DNA of 64,000 nucleotides, from NCBI RefSeq assembly GCF_014138435.1, contig NZ_JACJIM010000001.1:1-64000 (forward strand), read 5' to 3'. The position numbers and the translations under genes are program-made. Position 1 is the first letter of the stretch. Every line of letters starts with the position of its first letter. This document shows, piece after piece, positions 1 through 7,759 of the stretch. The notes beneath the pieces were generated by a model. It saw nothing but the letters and a program-made list of their open reading frames with translations. It was not told the DNA's origin and did no database searches. The stretch is from Methylobacterium fujisawaense (GTDB lineage Bacteria; Pseudomonadota; Alphaproteobacteria; Rhizobiales; Beijerinckiaceae).

Positions 1-242
1 CCGGCGACGACGCGCTCGATCGGATACTGGTTGGGCGCGACGTTGTTGCGGTAGCGCAGGCAGAACCGGTCCCGGTACGCGTCCACGGTCGGCCCGAGCT
101 CGTCGAGGCTCTCGGCGCCGTGCATCGCCAGGGCGGCGGCGTTGGCGTACGCGATGGTCTGGTCGGGCTCGACCAGGATCACGCCCTCGCTCAGGCCGGC
201 GATGATCTGCCGGAGTTCATGCCTGTCGACGCCCGCCGTCAC
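1..242 (-). CDS. PAS-domain sensor protein, N-terminal part (runs off the window)
   Basis: Only the first 80 codons are present. The reverse strand from a GTG at 242 reads VTAGVDRHELRQIIAGLSEG and then a typical PAS core (GVILVEPDQTIAYANAAA). No membrane segment precedes the PAS fold, so a cytoplasmic sensor is likely. In general-stress-response loci of alphaproteobacteria, soluble PAS/HisKA_2 or HWE kinases sit divergent from ecfG genes, and this gene is divergent from an ECF sigma gene at 454. Its output domain lies outside the window, so calling it a kinase is inference. A perfect EcfG-type promoter (293-317) reads into it. The start was chosen as the first GTG just before the PAS fold; the ATG further upstream is out of frame. 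Confidence 0.75.
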   Translation of the reverse strand, partial: MTAGVDRHELRQIIAGLSEGVILVEPDQTIAYANAAALAMHGAESLDELGPTVDAYRDRFCLRYRNNVAPNQYPIERVVA

Positions 243-292
243 CGCTCTCGCACCCCATGCCGCGCTCGCCGCCCCTCCGGCAGCCGGGCACA

Positions 293-317
293 AACGGGTT
301 GCGCACAAGCAGGTTCC
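293..317 (-). promoter_or_regulatory. EcfG-type (general stress response) promoter
   Basis: On the minus strand GGAAC (317-313) is followed by a 16-base spacer and CGTT (296-293). This exactly matches the known alphaproteobacterial EcfG consensus GGAAC-N16/17-CGTT. It lies about 50 bases upstream of the GTG start of the PAS gene and faces it. Confidence 0.75.
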
Positions 318-453
318 ACTGCGCCCGCGTTTTACACTGGTATACCTGCATCATTGACGCTGTCGTTATCGACCAGAGATAAGTCCGCGCCCTTCCGCCG
401 GACGTGTCGTCCGCTGCGACAATGTTTCCATCCTATCGACACGAGAGCTTCCC

Positions 454-1128
454 GTGCAGCCCGCCGACGAAAAGCGGGATCTGGCCGACGCGTCCGATCC
501 CGTCATCTCGTATGTCCATGCGCAGCTCGGTCATCGGCTGCGGCAATACTACTCAGAGGTCGTGGCGGTTGATGTCGGCTCGCGGCTCGCCGCCGTGCTG
601 GATCGATTGTCCGCGGCCCTCGATGCAGCCGAAGCCGGCGGGCAGGTTCCCGATGCATTCAAGGACGACCTGATCGCGCTGGTGCCGCGTCTGAGGCGGT
701 ACGCCCTGTCGCTGACCTTCGATGGAGCCGAAGCGGATGATCTCGTACAGTTCACGCTGCTCAAGGCCTGGGAGCATCGCGAGCGATACGAGCCCGGCAC
801 CCGATTGGTCGCTTGGTTATTCACGATCCTGCGCAACGGCTTCATCAACGGGCGGCGCAAGAGGCGCCTCGAGATCGCGGATCCTGACGGCCTCCACGCT
901 GCCACCGTTTCCGAACCGGCCGCACAGGATCACGCCCTCGGACTGAAGGAGGTTCAGGCCGCCATCGACCGCCTCGAGCCGGCCTATCGCGAAGCGCTCC
1001 TCCTCGTCGCCATCGACGGCCTCCCCTACGAGGCCGCCGCCGCGGTGATCGGGTGCCCCGCAGGCACGGTGAAGAGCCGCGTCAGCCGCGCGCGCGACAG
1101 ACTCCTGCGGGATCTCGGAGAAGCGTGA
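454..1128 (+). CDS. EcfG-type ECF sigma factor with fused NepR-like N-terminus
   Basis: The 224-aa product starts at a GTG. Sigma region 2 is at about residues 70-140 (LVPRLRRYALSLT, ADDLVQFTLLKAW, LVAWLFTILRNGFI) and sigma region 4 at about 170-222 (YREALLLVAIDGLPYEAAA, GTVKSRVSRARDRLL). These fit the EcfG (ECF15) family, which drives the alphaproteobacterial general stress response. Canonical EcfG proteins begin close to region 2. Here residues 17-56 add a helix pair, AQLGHRLRQYYSEVV and SRLAAVLDRLSAAL, which resembles the anti-sigma factor NepR (pattern IGxxLRxxYDxVV..VPDRFxxLLxxL). The usual VPDRF is VGSRL here, so the Pro is missing. The gene is divergent from the PAS sensor gene. The sigma factor call is firm; the NepR-like segment is my pattern match and needs a profile search. 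Confidence 0.85.
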   Translation: MQPADEKRDLADASDPVISYVHAQLGHRLRQYYSEVVAVDVGSRLAAVLDRLSAALDAAEAGGQVPDAFKDDLIALVPRLRRYALSLTFDGAEADDLVQFTLLKAWEHRERYEPGTRLVAWLFTILRNGFINGRRKRRLEIADPDGLHAATVSEPAAQDHALGLKEVQAAIDRLEPAYREALLLVAIDGLPYEAAAAVIGCPAGTVKSRVSRARDRLLRDLGEA

Positions 1129-1660
1129 TCGGGGCGCGCTGCCCTTGCCCAGCGACGCGTCGGACCTCGCTTATTCTTCCGAAGCCGGGACCTTGGGCCG
1201 CGGGAAAGGTCAACGTTCCAGAACAGCCGTGCCGCATGCAATGCCACATGCAATGACGTCGCTCGACGGTCGTGCGGACGCCTGTTCGCGAGGCGTGGCG
1301 ATAATTCGAGGAGTGCAACAAGCGACAGGAGGCCGCCCGACGATCCGCCGACAGGGGACCGACTGGCCCGGGCGGCGCGCTGCGCAATGGCCGGCGCGGC
1401 GGCATAAGGCTGAGCCTGCGCAGGGAATGCGGGGCCAAACTCCGCCACCGTCGTTCCGGAACGTCCCCGATATTCCCGCCAATCGCAGACGGAAGACCCG
1501 GCGGTGATCGCGGATGCTTGCGCCGTGCGCAATCCGACACCGGCCACCGCGGCGTCAATCCATCTTTTGATGAGGACGCGGGGGTTTGGTTTTGCTGGTA
1601 AGGCGCCTTTGTCGCTGACCGCATCCACCGGACATTCCGTCTTCCGCCCGAGGAACCTCG
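1129..1660. other. Intergenic region, no gene recognised
   Basis: Open frames on both strands here are out of phase with one another, lack recognisable motifs and have no convincing ribosome-binding sites. A short direct repeat of CATGCAATG occurs near 1235-1255. I see no RNA gene. Confidence 0.4.
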
Positions 1661-1840
1661 ATGCATGCGATCGGTACGAGGCCCGAACACGCCATCCCCA
1701 TGGACCAGATCGCTCCCGTCGCGTCCTCTCGCACCCGCAAGAAGCCTCATCCGGCTCTCGTCGTCGCGTCCATTGCTCTGGCTGTCGGGCTCTGGTTCGT
1801 CATCTACGCGGTATCCGGCCGCCTCATCTGGTTCTGGTAA
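1661..1840 (+). CDS. Small single-pass membrane protein (GRLIWFW C-terminus)
   Basis: A 59-codon frame starts at ATG 1661 with an AGGA-type ribosome site five bases upstream; an internal ATG at 1700 would give 46 aa. The basic stretch RTRKKPHP is followed by one hydrophobic segment (ALVVASIALAVGLWFVIYAV) and the C-terminus SGRLIWFW. The architecture (basic, proline-containing N-terminus, one membrane span, terminal GRL-W-W) is shared with the product of 58255-58395, which ends GRLVWWW. I know of no function for either. GGAAC at 1652 is followed at the right distance only by GGTA, so an EcfG promoter is not well supported. Shared architecture of two distant genes and the ribosome site make it likely to be real. 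Confidence 0.65.
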   Translation: MHAIGTRPEHAIPMDQIAPVASSRTRKKPHPALVVASIALAVGLWFVIYAVSGRLIWFW

Positions 1841-2007
1841 CGGAGCCGCCGCGGAGCCCGACGTCCATGGTCGCCCGCCCATTCGGAACAAGGCAGCGAT
1901 AACCGGATCGCCTTCTCCAGCGCCGCAAATTCCGTGATGCCGTTTGAAGACGCGGCGCGGCTGGCTCGGATCGGCCAGTCAATCGGATACCTCGAACGAC
2001 GCCTTCC

Positions 2008-2199
2008 TTGGACGGCGGCCTGGTGAGCCCCTTGCTGGGTCAGCCCGGGTTCCTCGATCCGGATGATCGCGATCATCGCTTTTCCGAGGCGGTTGATCCG
2101 TTGCTGATGCGGGCGTCTCTGACTGAGTTCGAGGCCTTCCGACCAAAGCTGGCGCGCGACAGCGGCCGACGGATCGTAGGGCAGCTGGCGTTGGCCTGA
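2008..2199 (+). CDS. Possible small hypothetical protein
   Basis: A 63-codon frame from a TTG; a GTG at about 2023 is an alternative. It contains a plausible soluble stretch (SLTEFEAFRPKLARDSGRRI). A short overlapping frame just upstream (MPFEDAARLARIGQSIGYLE) ends at a TGA near 2022, so the pair could be a decayed or frameshifted gene. No family is recognised and there is no clear ribosome-binding site. Confidence 0.25.
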   Translation: MDGGLVSPLLGQPGFLDPDDRDHRFSEAVDPLLMRASLTEFEAFRPKLARDSGRRIVGQLALA

Positions 2200-2872
2200 T
2201 GGGGGGCTCGGAGGGAACTCTTGGCTCCTCACGACGCCCAACAACGGACACGCCGAGTCCAACAAAGCTGCCGCCGTCCTCCTGTTACCCGATGAATCGA
2301 TCCGTCATGCAGGTCATCGGAGTATCCGAAAGGCTGCTGAAGCCTGTGGCGCCTACATGATCGATATGAGCCTAGCGCAAAACTTTGAAAGCCGATCTAT
2401 AATCCCGAATGACCGGGCGACAGAGGTGCGGCACTGTATTCTCTGAAACAGCGCTGCCATGCATCCGGCACGTCCTGGAATCCTCCAATACGACCGCCAA
2501 GACATTATGGTCGCCACGAAACCCATCACCGCAGGCAATCGATATTCATACGACTACAAAGTCATTGATTTTACGCCAAAAAACGGTTTTGCGACCACGG
2601 AGATGAGATTAATCGGCTCTATACTGCGGACGCAAATCGCATGACAGTCCGCAATACGTTCTAGCGATGCGTCGAGATAGGTTACGCGGCCTCTCGTCCT
2701 CATCCTTCCTGTCGCCTTCCCCACACCGGACACCTAGGGCGACCATTGCGCGAGGCTTGTATCTGAGTGGTCCGGTCTCGAGACCGGGACACGCCTCGCA
2801 TCTCTCGGCGCGTGCCGTCAGTTCAACCTATTCATGCGCAAAAACCGGCCGCTCGGCCCCGCGCGGGTCTGC
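2200..2872. other. Intergenic region with slightly lower GC, no gene recognised
   Basis: This stretch, especially 2330-2660, is less GC-rich than its neighbours. Frames of about 60 codons are present (for example around 2459-2644), but none has a motif, a hydrophobic segment or a convincing start. It may be decayed or recently acquired DNA. Confidence 0.4.
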
Positions 2873-3217
2873 TCACGAGGCGGAAGAGCGTCCGATCAGA
2901 GCCTCGGTCTCCTCAGCCGCATCCTGGACGAGCAGCAGGAACCGAAGGCGTTCCTCGGGATCTCGGATACGCCTGTAGGCGTGCAGCAGCGCCTCGCACT
3001 GCTGATCAAGGTCGACGCCATCCGCAGTGCTGTGAGTTCGCACATTGGCTGCGTCGGGAGCGTAAAGGACGTCCGGTTGAACCTGAAGCGCCCCCGCAAT
3101 GCGGGTCACGAGACGCCTTGCGTCATCGCCGGCCGAGGCTGCGGAGCGGCTGTCGCTGCGATTTTCCCAGGAACCATCCGACCCGGCCTTCGCTTGAAGC
3201 GGCATCTTCTGTCCCAT
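2873..3217 (-). CDS. Hypothetical cytoplasmic protein with regulator-like C-terminus
   Basis: A 114-aa product from ATG 3217, with a GGAG ribosome site seven bases upstream. The N-terminus is polar and probably disordered. From residue 35 on it reads ARRLVTRIAGALQVQPDVLY and then CEALLHAYRRIRDPEERLRF. Small orphan proteins and XRE-type regulators in rhizobia carry similar C-terminal 'R.LL.A...I.DPEER' helices. No helix-turn-helix is visible, so it may be a truncated or accessory regulator. It is divergent from the PAS protein at 3387. Function unknown. Confidence 0.55.
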   Translation of the reverse strand: MGQKMPLQAKAGSDGSWENRSDSRSAASAGDDARRLVTRIAGALQVQPDVLYAPDAANVRTHSTADGVDLDQQCEALLHAYRRIRDPEERLRFLLLVQDAAEETEALIGRSSAS

Positions 3218-3273
3218 CGCTCGCTCCGCGCTGGCGCGAAAAACGCCACTTCGGCCGCTTCTTACCACAATCC

Positions 3274-3289
3274 GTGCCGTATCCGGCAC
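3274..3289. promoter_or_regulatory. Short perfect inverted repeat between divergent genes
   Basis: GTGCCG-TATC-CGGCAC lies in the 170-base gap between the minus-strand gene at 3217 and the plus-strand PAS gene at 3387. It could be an operator or a small hairpin. Confidence 0.3.
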
Positions 3290-3386
3290 CAATTACACGC
3301 TCCGGTTGATATTGTTCTCGATATCGCTTGAAGCCGGAGTGAGTGCTTTTATACATTCGCAACTGAAGGTTGGTCCCGCAGCAATC

Positions 3387-4010
3387 GTGAGCGTCTCGGT
3401 GCCGAAGCTCAAGCTCGTTGACATCCAGACTCGCCCCACTGCATTGCAGCAGGCGTTGGACGCCGTCGAGGTGGCCGGCACCTGGGACTGGGACATCGTC
3501 TCGGACTCGGTGCGTGCAGACACGTTCGTGGCATTGATGTTCAACGTCGATCCGGACGCCGCAGCCACAGGCGTTCCGCTATCGGCGTTTGTGGACGGCA
3601 TGCATCCGGATGATCAGGAGCATGTCCACGCCTTGATCCGCCGCAGCATCGACGAAGACACCCCTTTCGTTGCCGAGTACAGGGTGCTTTCGGCTGACGG
3701 TGTTACGCGATGGGTTCTCGACCGTGGCTACACCGTTCGCGACGCATCGGGGCGTCCGATCCGGGGACGGGGCATCATCATCGATCTGACGCGGTCGCGC
3801 ACCGGCACGAGAGCGGCGACAGGCGGTGAGTTGCACCCACTCTGCATGCCACCCTTAGAACGAGCAGCCGAACTCCTTCTGGCCGCGCAGCAGTCTCTCG
3901 CGCAGTTGCAGGATCCGAATCTGAAAGCACGCGCCGATGCGCTGCTGTTGGAGGTCGGACGCAAGCTCGCTCAGCAGGAGGTTCAGGCTCGGCGCCGGCA
4001 CATGAATTAA
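3387..4010 (+). CDS. Orphan PAS (PAS_3-fold) protein
   Basis: The 207-aa product starts at GTG 3387; the frame is open upstream to 3306, so the start is uncertain. Residues about 20-145 form one PAS_3-type fold: GTWDWDIVSDSV, then MHPDDQEHVHALI, then FVAEYRVLSADGVTRWVLDR and GRGIIIDLT. The remaining C-terminus is helical (AAELLLAAQQSLAQL, ADALLLEVGRKLAQQE). No kinase, GGDEF, HTH or receiver domain follows, so it may sense or dimerise and pass a signal to a separate partner. Confidence 0.7.
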   Translation: MSVSVPKLKLVDIQTRPTALQQALDAVEVAGTWDWDIVSDSVRADTFVALMFNVDPDAAATGVPLSAFVDGMHPDDQEHVHALIRRSIDEDTPFVAEYRVLSADGVTRWVLDRGYTVRDASGRPIRGRGIIIDLTRSRTGTRAATGGELHPLCMPPLERAAELLLAAQQSLAQLQDPNLKARADALLLEVGRKLAQQEVQARRRHMN

Positions 4011-4248
4011 GTGCGCGTCTGATGGCTTGCTTGGGTCAGGATACTTGAACCCACAAGCGGTGAGCCGACAGCAACGCGGCCCGGGCTGGGATCGCAGGGG
4101 GTGGTTACGACGGGGCGCCAGCCTCGGGCGCACGGGCGTCCCGAACCGGCAGCGCAGACGCACACCAGCCTCCGCCGGGTGAGCCTTGAAGCGACCAATG
4201 GCCCGCTCGCACGTTGTCTATGACAACTGTTGTTTCCCGGATTGCCCC

Positions 4249-4560
4249 ATGCTCGCCCGATCCGCACTGCTCTTCATCGTCATGACGACGGGCGCGCAAG
4301 CCGCCGCCTTCGACGACCTGAAAGGCTACCTGGCATCCTGCCTGCGGTTCGAGATGAGCGGCGCCGGCGCACACCGCGGCGGTCCCCTCGCGTCGAAGGT
4401 GAGGGATGCGTTGGATCGATGCTCCGACGATGTCGCGCGCCTCGAACGAGCGGATGGGCGTCGTCTGCGTGGCGATGGTGGGATCAGCCCGTCGACCAAG
4501 GAGGTGATCCGGAGCGTCGTGGGTGGCGGTGGGGGCGGTATCCGCACCGTCCGGTACTGA
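4249..4560 (+). CDS. Small secreted protein of unknown function
   Basis: 103 aa from ATG 4249. The N-terminus MLARSALLFIVMTTGAQAAA is a good Sec signal peptide with cleavage after AQA. The mature part is polar, has two cysteines (SCLRFE, LDRCSDD) that could form a disulfide, and ends in a glycine run (VVGGGGGGIRTVRY). The frame extends to an earlier ATG at 4186, but that would bury the signal peptide. No family recognised. Confidence 0.5.
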   Translation: MLARSALLFIVMTTGAQAAAFDDLKGYLASCLRFEMSGAGAHRGGPLASKVRDALDRCSDDVARLERADGRRLRGDGGISPSTKEVIRSVVGGGGGGIRTVRY

Positions 4561-4886
4561 GGGAACGGGTCTTGGGGAGAAGATTGCCGACGCACGTGAG
4601 AGGCCCGCGCCTGTAAACCGGGCGGGTCTTTCCAGACCCGAAGCTCAGGTGTCGAGAACGCGCGGATCCGCGATCAGAGCTGTAACGCTTTACCGCAAGA
4701 GAATGCCCGGCGCGGCCAAGCCTGCGGGGCTTAGGTGGCGAAGGGTAACCGGGCCGGGACAATCGCACGCCCCCGATCATCGGTCGGATCGACCAGCGAT
4801 CTGGTCGCAGGACAAAAGGAAGCGGGATTGGCCGCCGCTGGCGCGACGTTGATCCAGATAGACTCAACACAGCGAGCGTGGCGACC
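4561..4886. other. Intergenic region, no gene recognised
   Basis: The gap between two secreted-protein genes presumably holds the promoter of the BA14K gene. I found no EcfG-type site, RNA gene or convincing short frame. Confidence 0.4.
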
Positions 4887-5651
4887 ATGAACCAGACGGT
4901 CACAGCGATTGCATCGGCAATCCTCGCCGGCGCCCTCTTGGCGGCACCCACCGGTGCCCGGGCACAGGCCGGTGGCAGTTTCGCCAACCAAGGCTTCGGC
5001 AGCCACAACTTCGGGGCCGCAGCCGCCGGTGGCGGCGGCTTCAGCAATCAGGGCTTCGGCAATCACAACTTCGGAGCTGCAGCGGGTGGCGGCGGCTTCG
5101 CCAATCGGGGCTTCGGCAACCACAATTTCGGAGCTGCGGCGGGCGGCGGAGGCTTCGTCAACCAGGGCTTCGGCAATCACAATTTCGGAGCCGCGGCGGC
5201 CGGTGGTGGTGGGTTTGCCAACCGGGGCTTCGGCAACCCTCATATCGGCAGGCCAGGCGTCGGCCACGGGTTCCCCAATCGCGGGCTCGCCCATGACCTC
5301 GGCGCCCACCGCGGTTACGGCCTGCATCGGCATTACGGCGTGAACCGAGGCTTCTACCGACGTCCCTACGGATACGGCTACGGCTACGGACGACGCGGAT
5401 ATGGGCTCGGCGGGCTCGGCCTTGGAGTGCCCGTGGGAGGCCTCTACGGCGGATACGGTTATCCGGGATACGGCTACGGCTATGACGTCGGATATGGCGG
5501 CGGCTACGCGCCGGTCACCTATGGATACGACGACGTCGATTCGGATCGCACCATCGGTGATGACCGCTACTGCGCGCGTCGTTTCCGGTCCTACGATCCG
5601 CAGACCGGGACCTATCTCGGCCGGGATGGACGGCGCCATCGCTGCCGCTGA
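4887..5651 (+). CDS. BA14K-family secreted protein with glycine-rich tandem repeats
   Basis: 254 aa from ATG 4887. A Sec signal peptide (AILAGALLAAPTGARAQA) is followed by five imperfect copies of GGGFANQGFGNHNFGAAA, then a His/Gly/Tyr-rich zone (GYGYGYGRRGYG). The C-terminal signature YCARRFRSYDPQTGTYLG-x-DGRRHRC is the conserved core of BA14K-like proteins, first known as a Brucella immunoreactive antigen. BA14K proteins are secreted or surface proteins; a lectin-like role has been suggested for Brucella. The long repeat block before the core is unusual for the family. A GTG nine bases upstream is an alternative start. A strong terminator follows. Confidence 0.8.
   Translation: MNQTVTAIASAILAGALLAAPTGARAQAGGSFANQGFGSHNFGAAAAGGGGFSNQGFGNHNFGAAAGGGGFANRGFGNHNFGAAAGGGGFVNQGFGNHNFGAAAAGGGGFANRGFGNPHIGRPGVGHGFPNRGLAHDLGAHRGYGLHRHYGVNRGFYRRPYGYGYGYGRRGYGLGGLGLGVPVGGLYGGYGYPGYGYGYDVGYGGGYAPVTYGYDDVDSDRTIGDDRYCARRFRSYDPQTGTYLGRDGRRHRCR
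4971..5247 (+). repeat. Coding tandem repeat, five units of about 55-60 bp
   Basis: Within the BA14K gene five units encode variants of GGGF(A/S/V)N(Q/R)GFGNHNFGAAA. They differ in the number of Gly and Ala codons and at the A/S/V and Q/R positions. The last unit is diverged (GNPHIGRPG). Confidence 0.85.
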
Positions 5652-5671
5652 TCAGGGGATCACGCGCGAGG

Positions 5672-5716
5672 AACGGAACCGTCTGTGCCGTGCAGACAGG
5701 GCACGGTTCCGTTTTC
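5672..5716 (+). terminator. Rho-independent terminator after the BA14K gene
   Basis: AACGGAACCGT (5672-5682) pairs perfectly with ACGGTTCCGTT (5703-5713). The second arm runs into a short T tract. It lies about 20 bases after the BA14K stop codon. Confidence 0.7.
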
Positions 5717-5879
5717 GAGCTTTCATTCGGGGATGACGGGTCGGACGAGCACGTCCGGATCAAGCTCAAGCTGCGACCGAGCGAAAGCCCGGCACAGCCA
5801 TTCACCGCGGGGTCCACGGTGGTCTGGCACGGGAGTGTTCACCCGGAAGCATTTGCACCGCCCAGCCGCATGCGCAGCG

Positions 5880-6131
5880 CCGCCTGTGGACCCGAACGCT
5901 TACGCTCGCACTGGGACGAATGGCCGAAGCCGCTGGCTAATGCGGCCACGCGCTTGCTGATGCCGCAGGCCACCGGCAGGGAGCCAGCGATCGCGCGGCG
6001 AGCGGCGGGCCTTCACCCCTCCCGCTTGCGCACGTCCTGCAACATGGAGCGATCGCGCGTCAGGTCTGCGACCAGCCGCCTGACCCGCCGGATCTCCGGC
6101 ACATCCCTGACGACGAACTGCGTCTTTCAGC
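5880..6131 (-). pseudogene. Remnant of an IS3-family transposase (end of OrfA, start of OrfB)
   Basis: On the minus strand the sequence reads RRLVADLTRDRSMLQDVRKR and then a stop, which matches the C-terminus of IS3-type OrfA (usually LKRLVADL-x-LD-x-x-MLQDVL). Just downstream an overlapping frame reads ACGISKRVAALASGFGHSS, resembling the start of IS3 OrfB (GVSxRRACRALGxHRSS). No complete transposase or inverted repeats are visible, so this is a decayed fragment. The upstream part (5717-5880) holds nothing I can name. Confidence 0.5.
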
Positions 6132-6340
6132 GGTGAAAGGTCGGCACGGCCGCTAGGCCTTAAACAGGCGACCGCGGCCCCCCTCGCCGAGCGAGGCCAC
6201 ACGCGCGAGGCGCAGCGAGCACGGCTTGCTGACAGCGCTTGGAAAGGCTTCGCCGAAGGACAGCGCGGCCCGCTGGAGTTGCGGGCTCGGGCACCCACCA
6301 TGGGGTGAAATGCTGCCAACATTTATGAAAAATGCACCGG

Positions 6341-6416
6341 TGGCGCTCCCAAGGGGAATCGAACCCCTGTTTTCGCCGTGAGAGGGCGACGTCCTAGACC
6401 GCTAGACGATGGGAGC
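6341..6416 (-). tRNA. tRNA-Glu (CUC anticodon)
   Basis: The minus strand folds as a 76-nt tRNA. Acceptor GCTCCCA pairs with TGGGAGC and is followed by G and an encoded CCA. The anticodon stem is TCGCC/GGCGA with loop CTCTCAC, and the T arm contains GGTTCGATTCC. Confidence 0.93.
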
Positions 6417-6522
6417 TTTCCGGCGGCGCGGGGGTGCTATAGCCACGACCCGGCGGCGGAGCAAGAGCCTTCGTCAGGAAATCCGCCTCGGCGGGTCAGA
6501 TCGGGCGCGGACAAGGATCGTG

Positions 6523-7524
6523 GTGGACAACGGAGACGTCGAAAAAGCCGGGATCGTGGCCGAGGGAGGCGTGCGGCTCGATCGAGCGCTGGTCACGCTG
6601 TTCCCGGATCTGTCCCGGGCCCGATTGCAGGACCTGATCCGCGCAGGCCATGTGAAGCGGGACGGTCTCCCGGCGCGCGATCCGGCCGCCAAAGTTGCCG
6701 CCGGCGCGTCCATCATCCTCACCGTGCCGCCTCCGGCACCGGCCGAGCCGGTGGCCGAAGCCGCAGACCTGCCGATCGTCTACGAGGATGACGATCTGAT
6801 CGTCATCGACAAGCCGGCTGGCCTGGTGGTCCACCCGGCGCCGGGCCACGAGAGCGGGACGCTGGTCAACGCCCTCATCGCCCATTGCGGGGCCAGCCTG
6901 TCCGGGATCGGCGGAGTGCGCCGCCCCGGCATCGTCCATCGCCTCGACAAGGACACGAGCGGCCTGATCGTCGTCGCCAAGAACGACGCGGCGCATCAGG
7001 GCCTCACCGCGCAATTCGCCGATCACGGCCGGACAGGGCCGCTGGAACGCGCCTACGCCGCATTGGTCTGGGGCCTGCCCCAGCCGCGGGCGGGGACGAT
7101 CCGGGCCAACCTTGCCCGGTCCCGGTTCCATCGGGAGAAGATCGCCGTCGTCTCCGACGACAGCGGCCGCCATGCGGTCACGCATTACGCCGTCGCCGAG
7201 TCCTATCGCGAGGCTACCCTCGTGCGGTGTCGCCTGGAGACGGGTCGCACGCATCAGATCCGCGTGCATCTCGCCCATCGCGGACATCCCCTGCTCGGGG
7301 ACACGGTCTACGGAGGTGCCTTCCGCACCAAGGCGGCCCGCCTGAGTCTGGAGGCGCGTGCCGCTCTAACGGCCCTGGGACGGCAGGCGCTCCACGCGGA
7401 ACTGCTCGGCTTCAGTCACCCGCGCACGGGTGAGACGCTGCGCTTCGAGAGTGCGCTGCCGACCGACATGACGGCCCTGATCCAGGCACTCCGGGCCGAC
7501 GCAGGCGACCCGGCGCGCCTGTAA
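6523..7524 (+). CDS. rluD: RluD-type 23S rRNA pseudouridine synthase
   Basis: This enzyme isomerises uridines to pseudouridine in helix 69 of 23S rRNA and helps ribosome assembly. 333 aa from GTG 6523 (AAGGA five bases upstream; a GTG three bases earlier is possible). Residues about 17-60 form an S4 RNA-binding domain (VRLDRALVTLFPDLSRARL). The catalytic motif HRLDKDTSG has its Asp at about residue 142, as expected. GRTHQIRVHLAHRGHPLLGD completes the RluA/RluD signature. It precedes rpoH, with a 29-bp palindrome between them. RluA/RluC paralogues share these motifs, but the S4 domain and length fit RluD. Confidence 0.88.
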   Translation: MDNGDVEKAGIVAEGGVRLDRALVTLFPDLSRARLQDLIRAGHVKRDGLPARDPAAKVAAGASIILTVPPPAPAEPVAEAADLPIVYEDDDLIVIDKPAGLVVHPAPGHESGTLVNALIAHCGASLSGIGGVRRPGIVHRLDKDTSGLIVVAKNDAAHQGLTAQFADHGRTGPLERAYAALVWGLPQPRAGTIRANLARSRFHREKIAVVSDDSGRHAVTHYAVAESYREATLVRCRLETGRTHQIRVHLAHRGHPLLGDTVYGGAFRTKAARLSLEARAALTALGRQALHAELLGFSHPRTGETLRFESALPTDMTALIQALRADAGDPARL

Positions 7525-7554
7525 CTGCCCCTTGCGGCGTGCGAAAGAACACCC

Positions 7555-7583
7555 CGTACCGCGTCACATCGTGACATGGTACG
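7555..7583. promoter_or_regulatory. Nested palindrome upstream of rpoH
   Basis: CGTACC (7555-7560) pairs with GGTACG (7578-7583), and inside it GTCAC (7563-7567) pairs with GTGAC (7571-7575) around ATC. It lies 31 bases after rluD and about 175 bases before the rpoH ATG. It may be an rluD terminator hairpin without a T tract, an operator, or a structured rpoH leader. Confidence 0.45.
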
Positions 7584-7759
7584 ATCAAAATCGCCGGTGG
7601 CGCGTTGTTGGCGACGTGGGTGTCATCGACCGTGACCGGCTCCCCGGCGACCCGCATGAGATGGGTGGCCGGCAGGGTCGGCTCAAGAGCGGCCCGAGTG
7701 GACGGCACTGTTGTCCGTCGCGTCCGCCCGGCAGGGGGACACAGGTTCAGGAGAAAGCC

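Noticed and set aside
1652..1676. GGAAC upstream of the small protein at 1661 as an EcfG promoter
   Set aside because: The bases at spacing 16 are GGTA, not CGTT, and the better ribosome-site-supported start lies within the would-be promoter.
5690..6136. Plus-strand frame starting in the BA14K terminator
   Set aside because: Its start lies inside a strong terminator hairpin, it has no motif, and it overlaps an IS3 remnant on the other strand.
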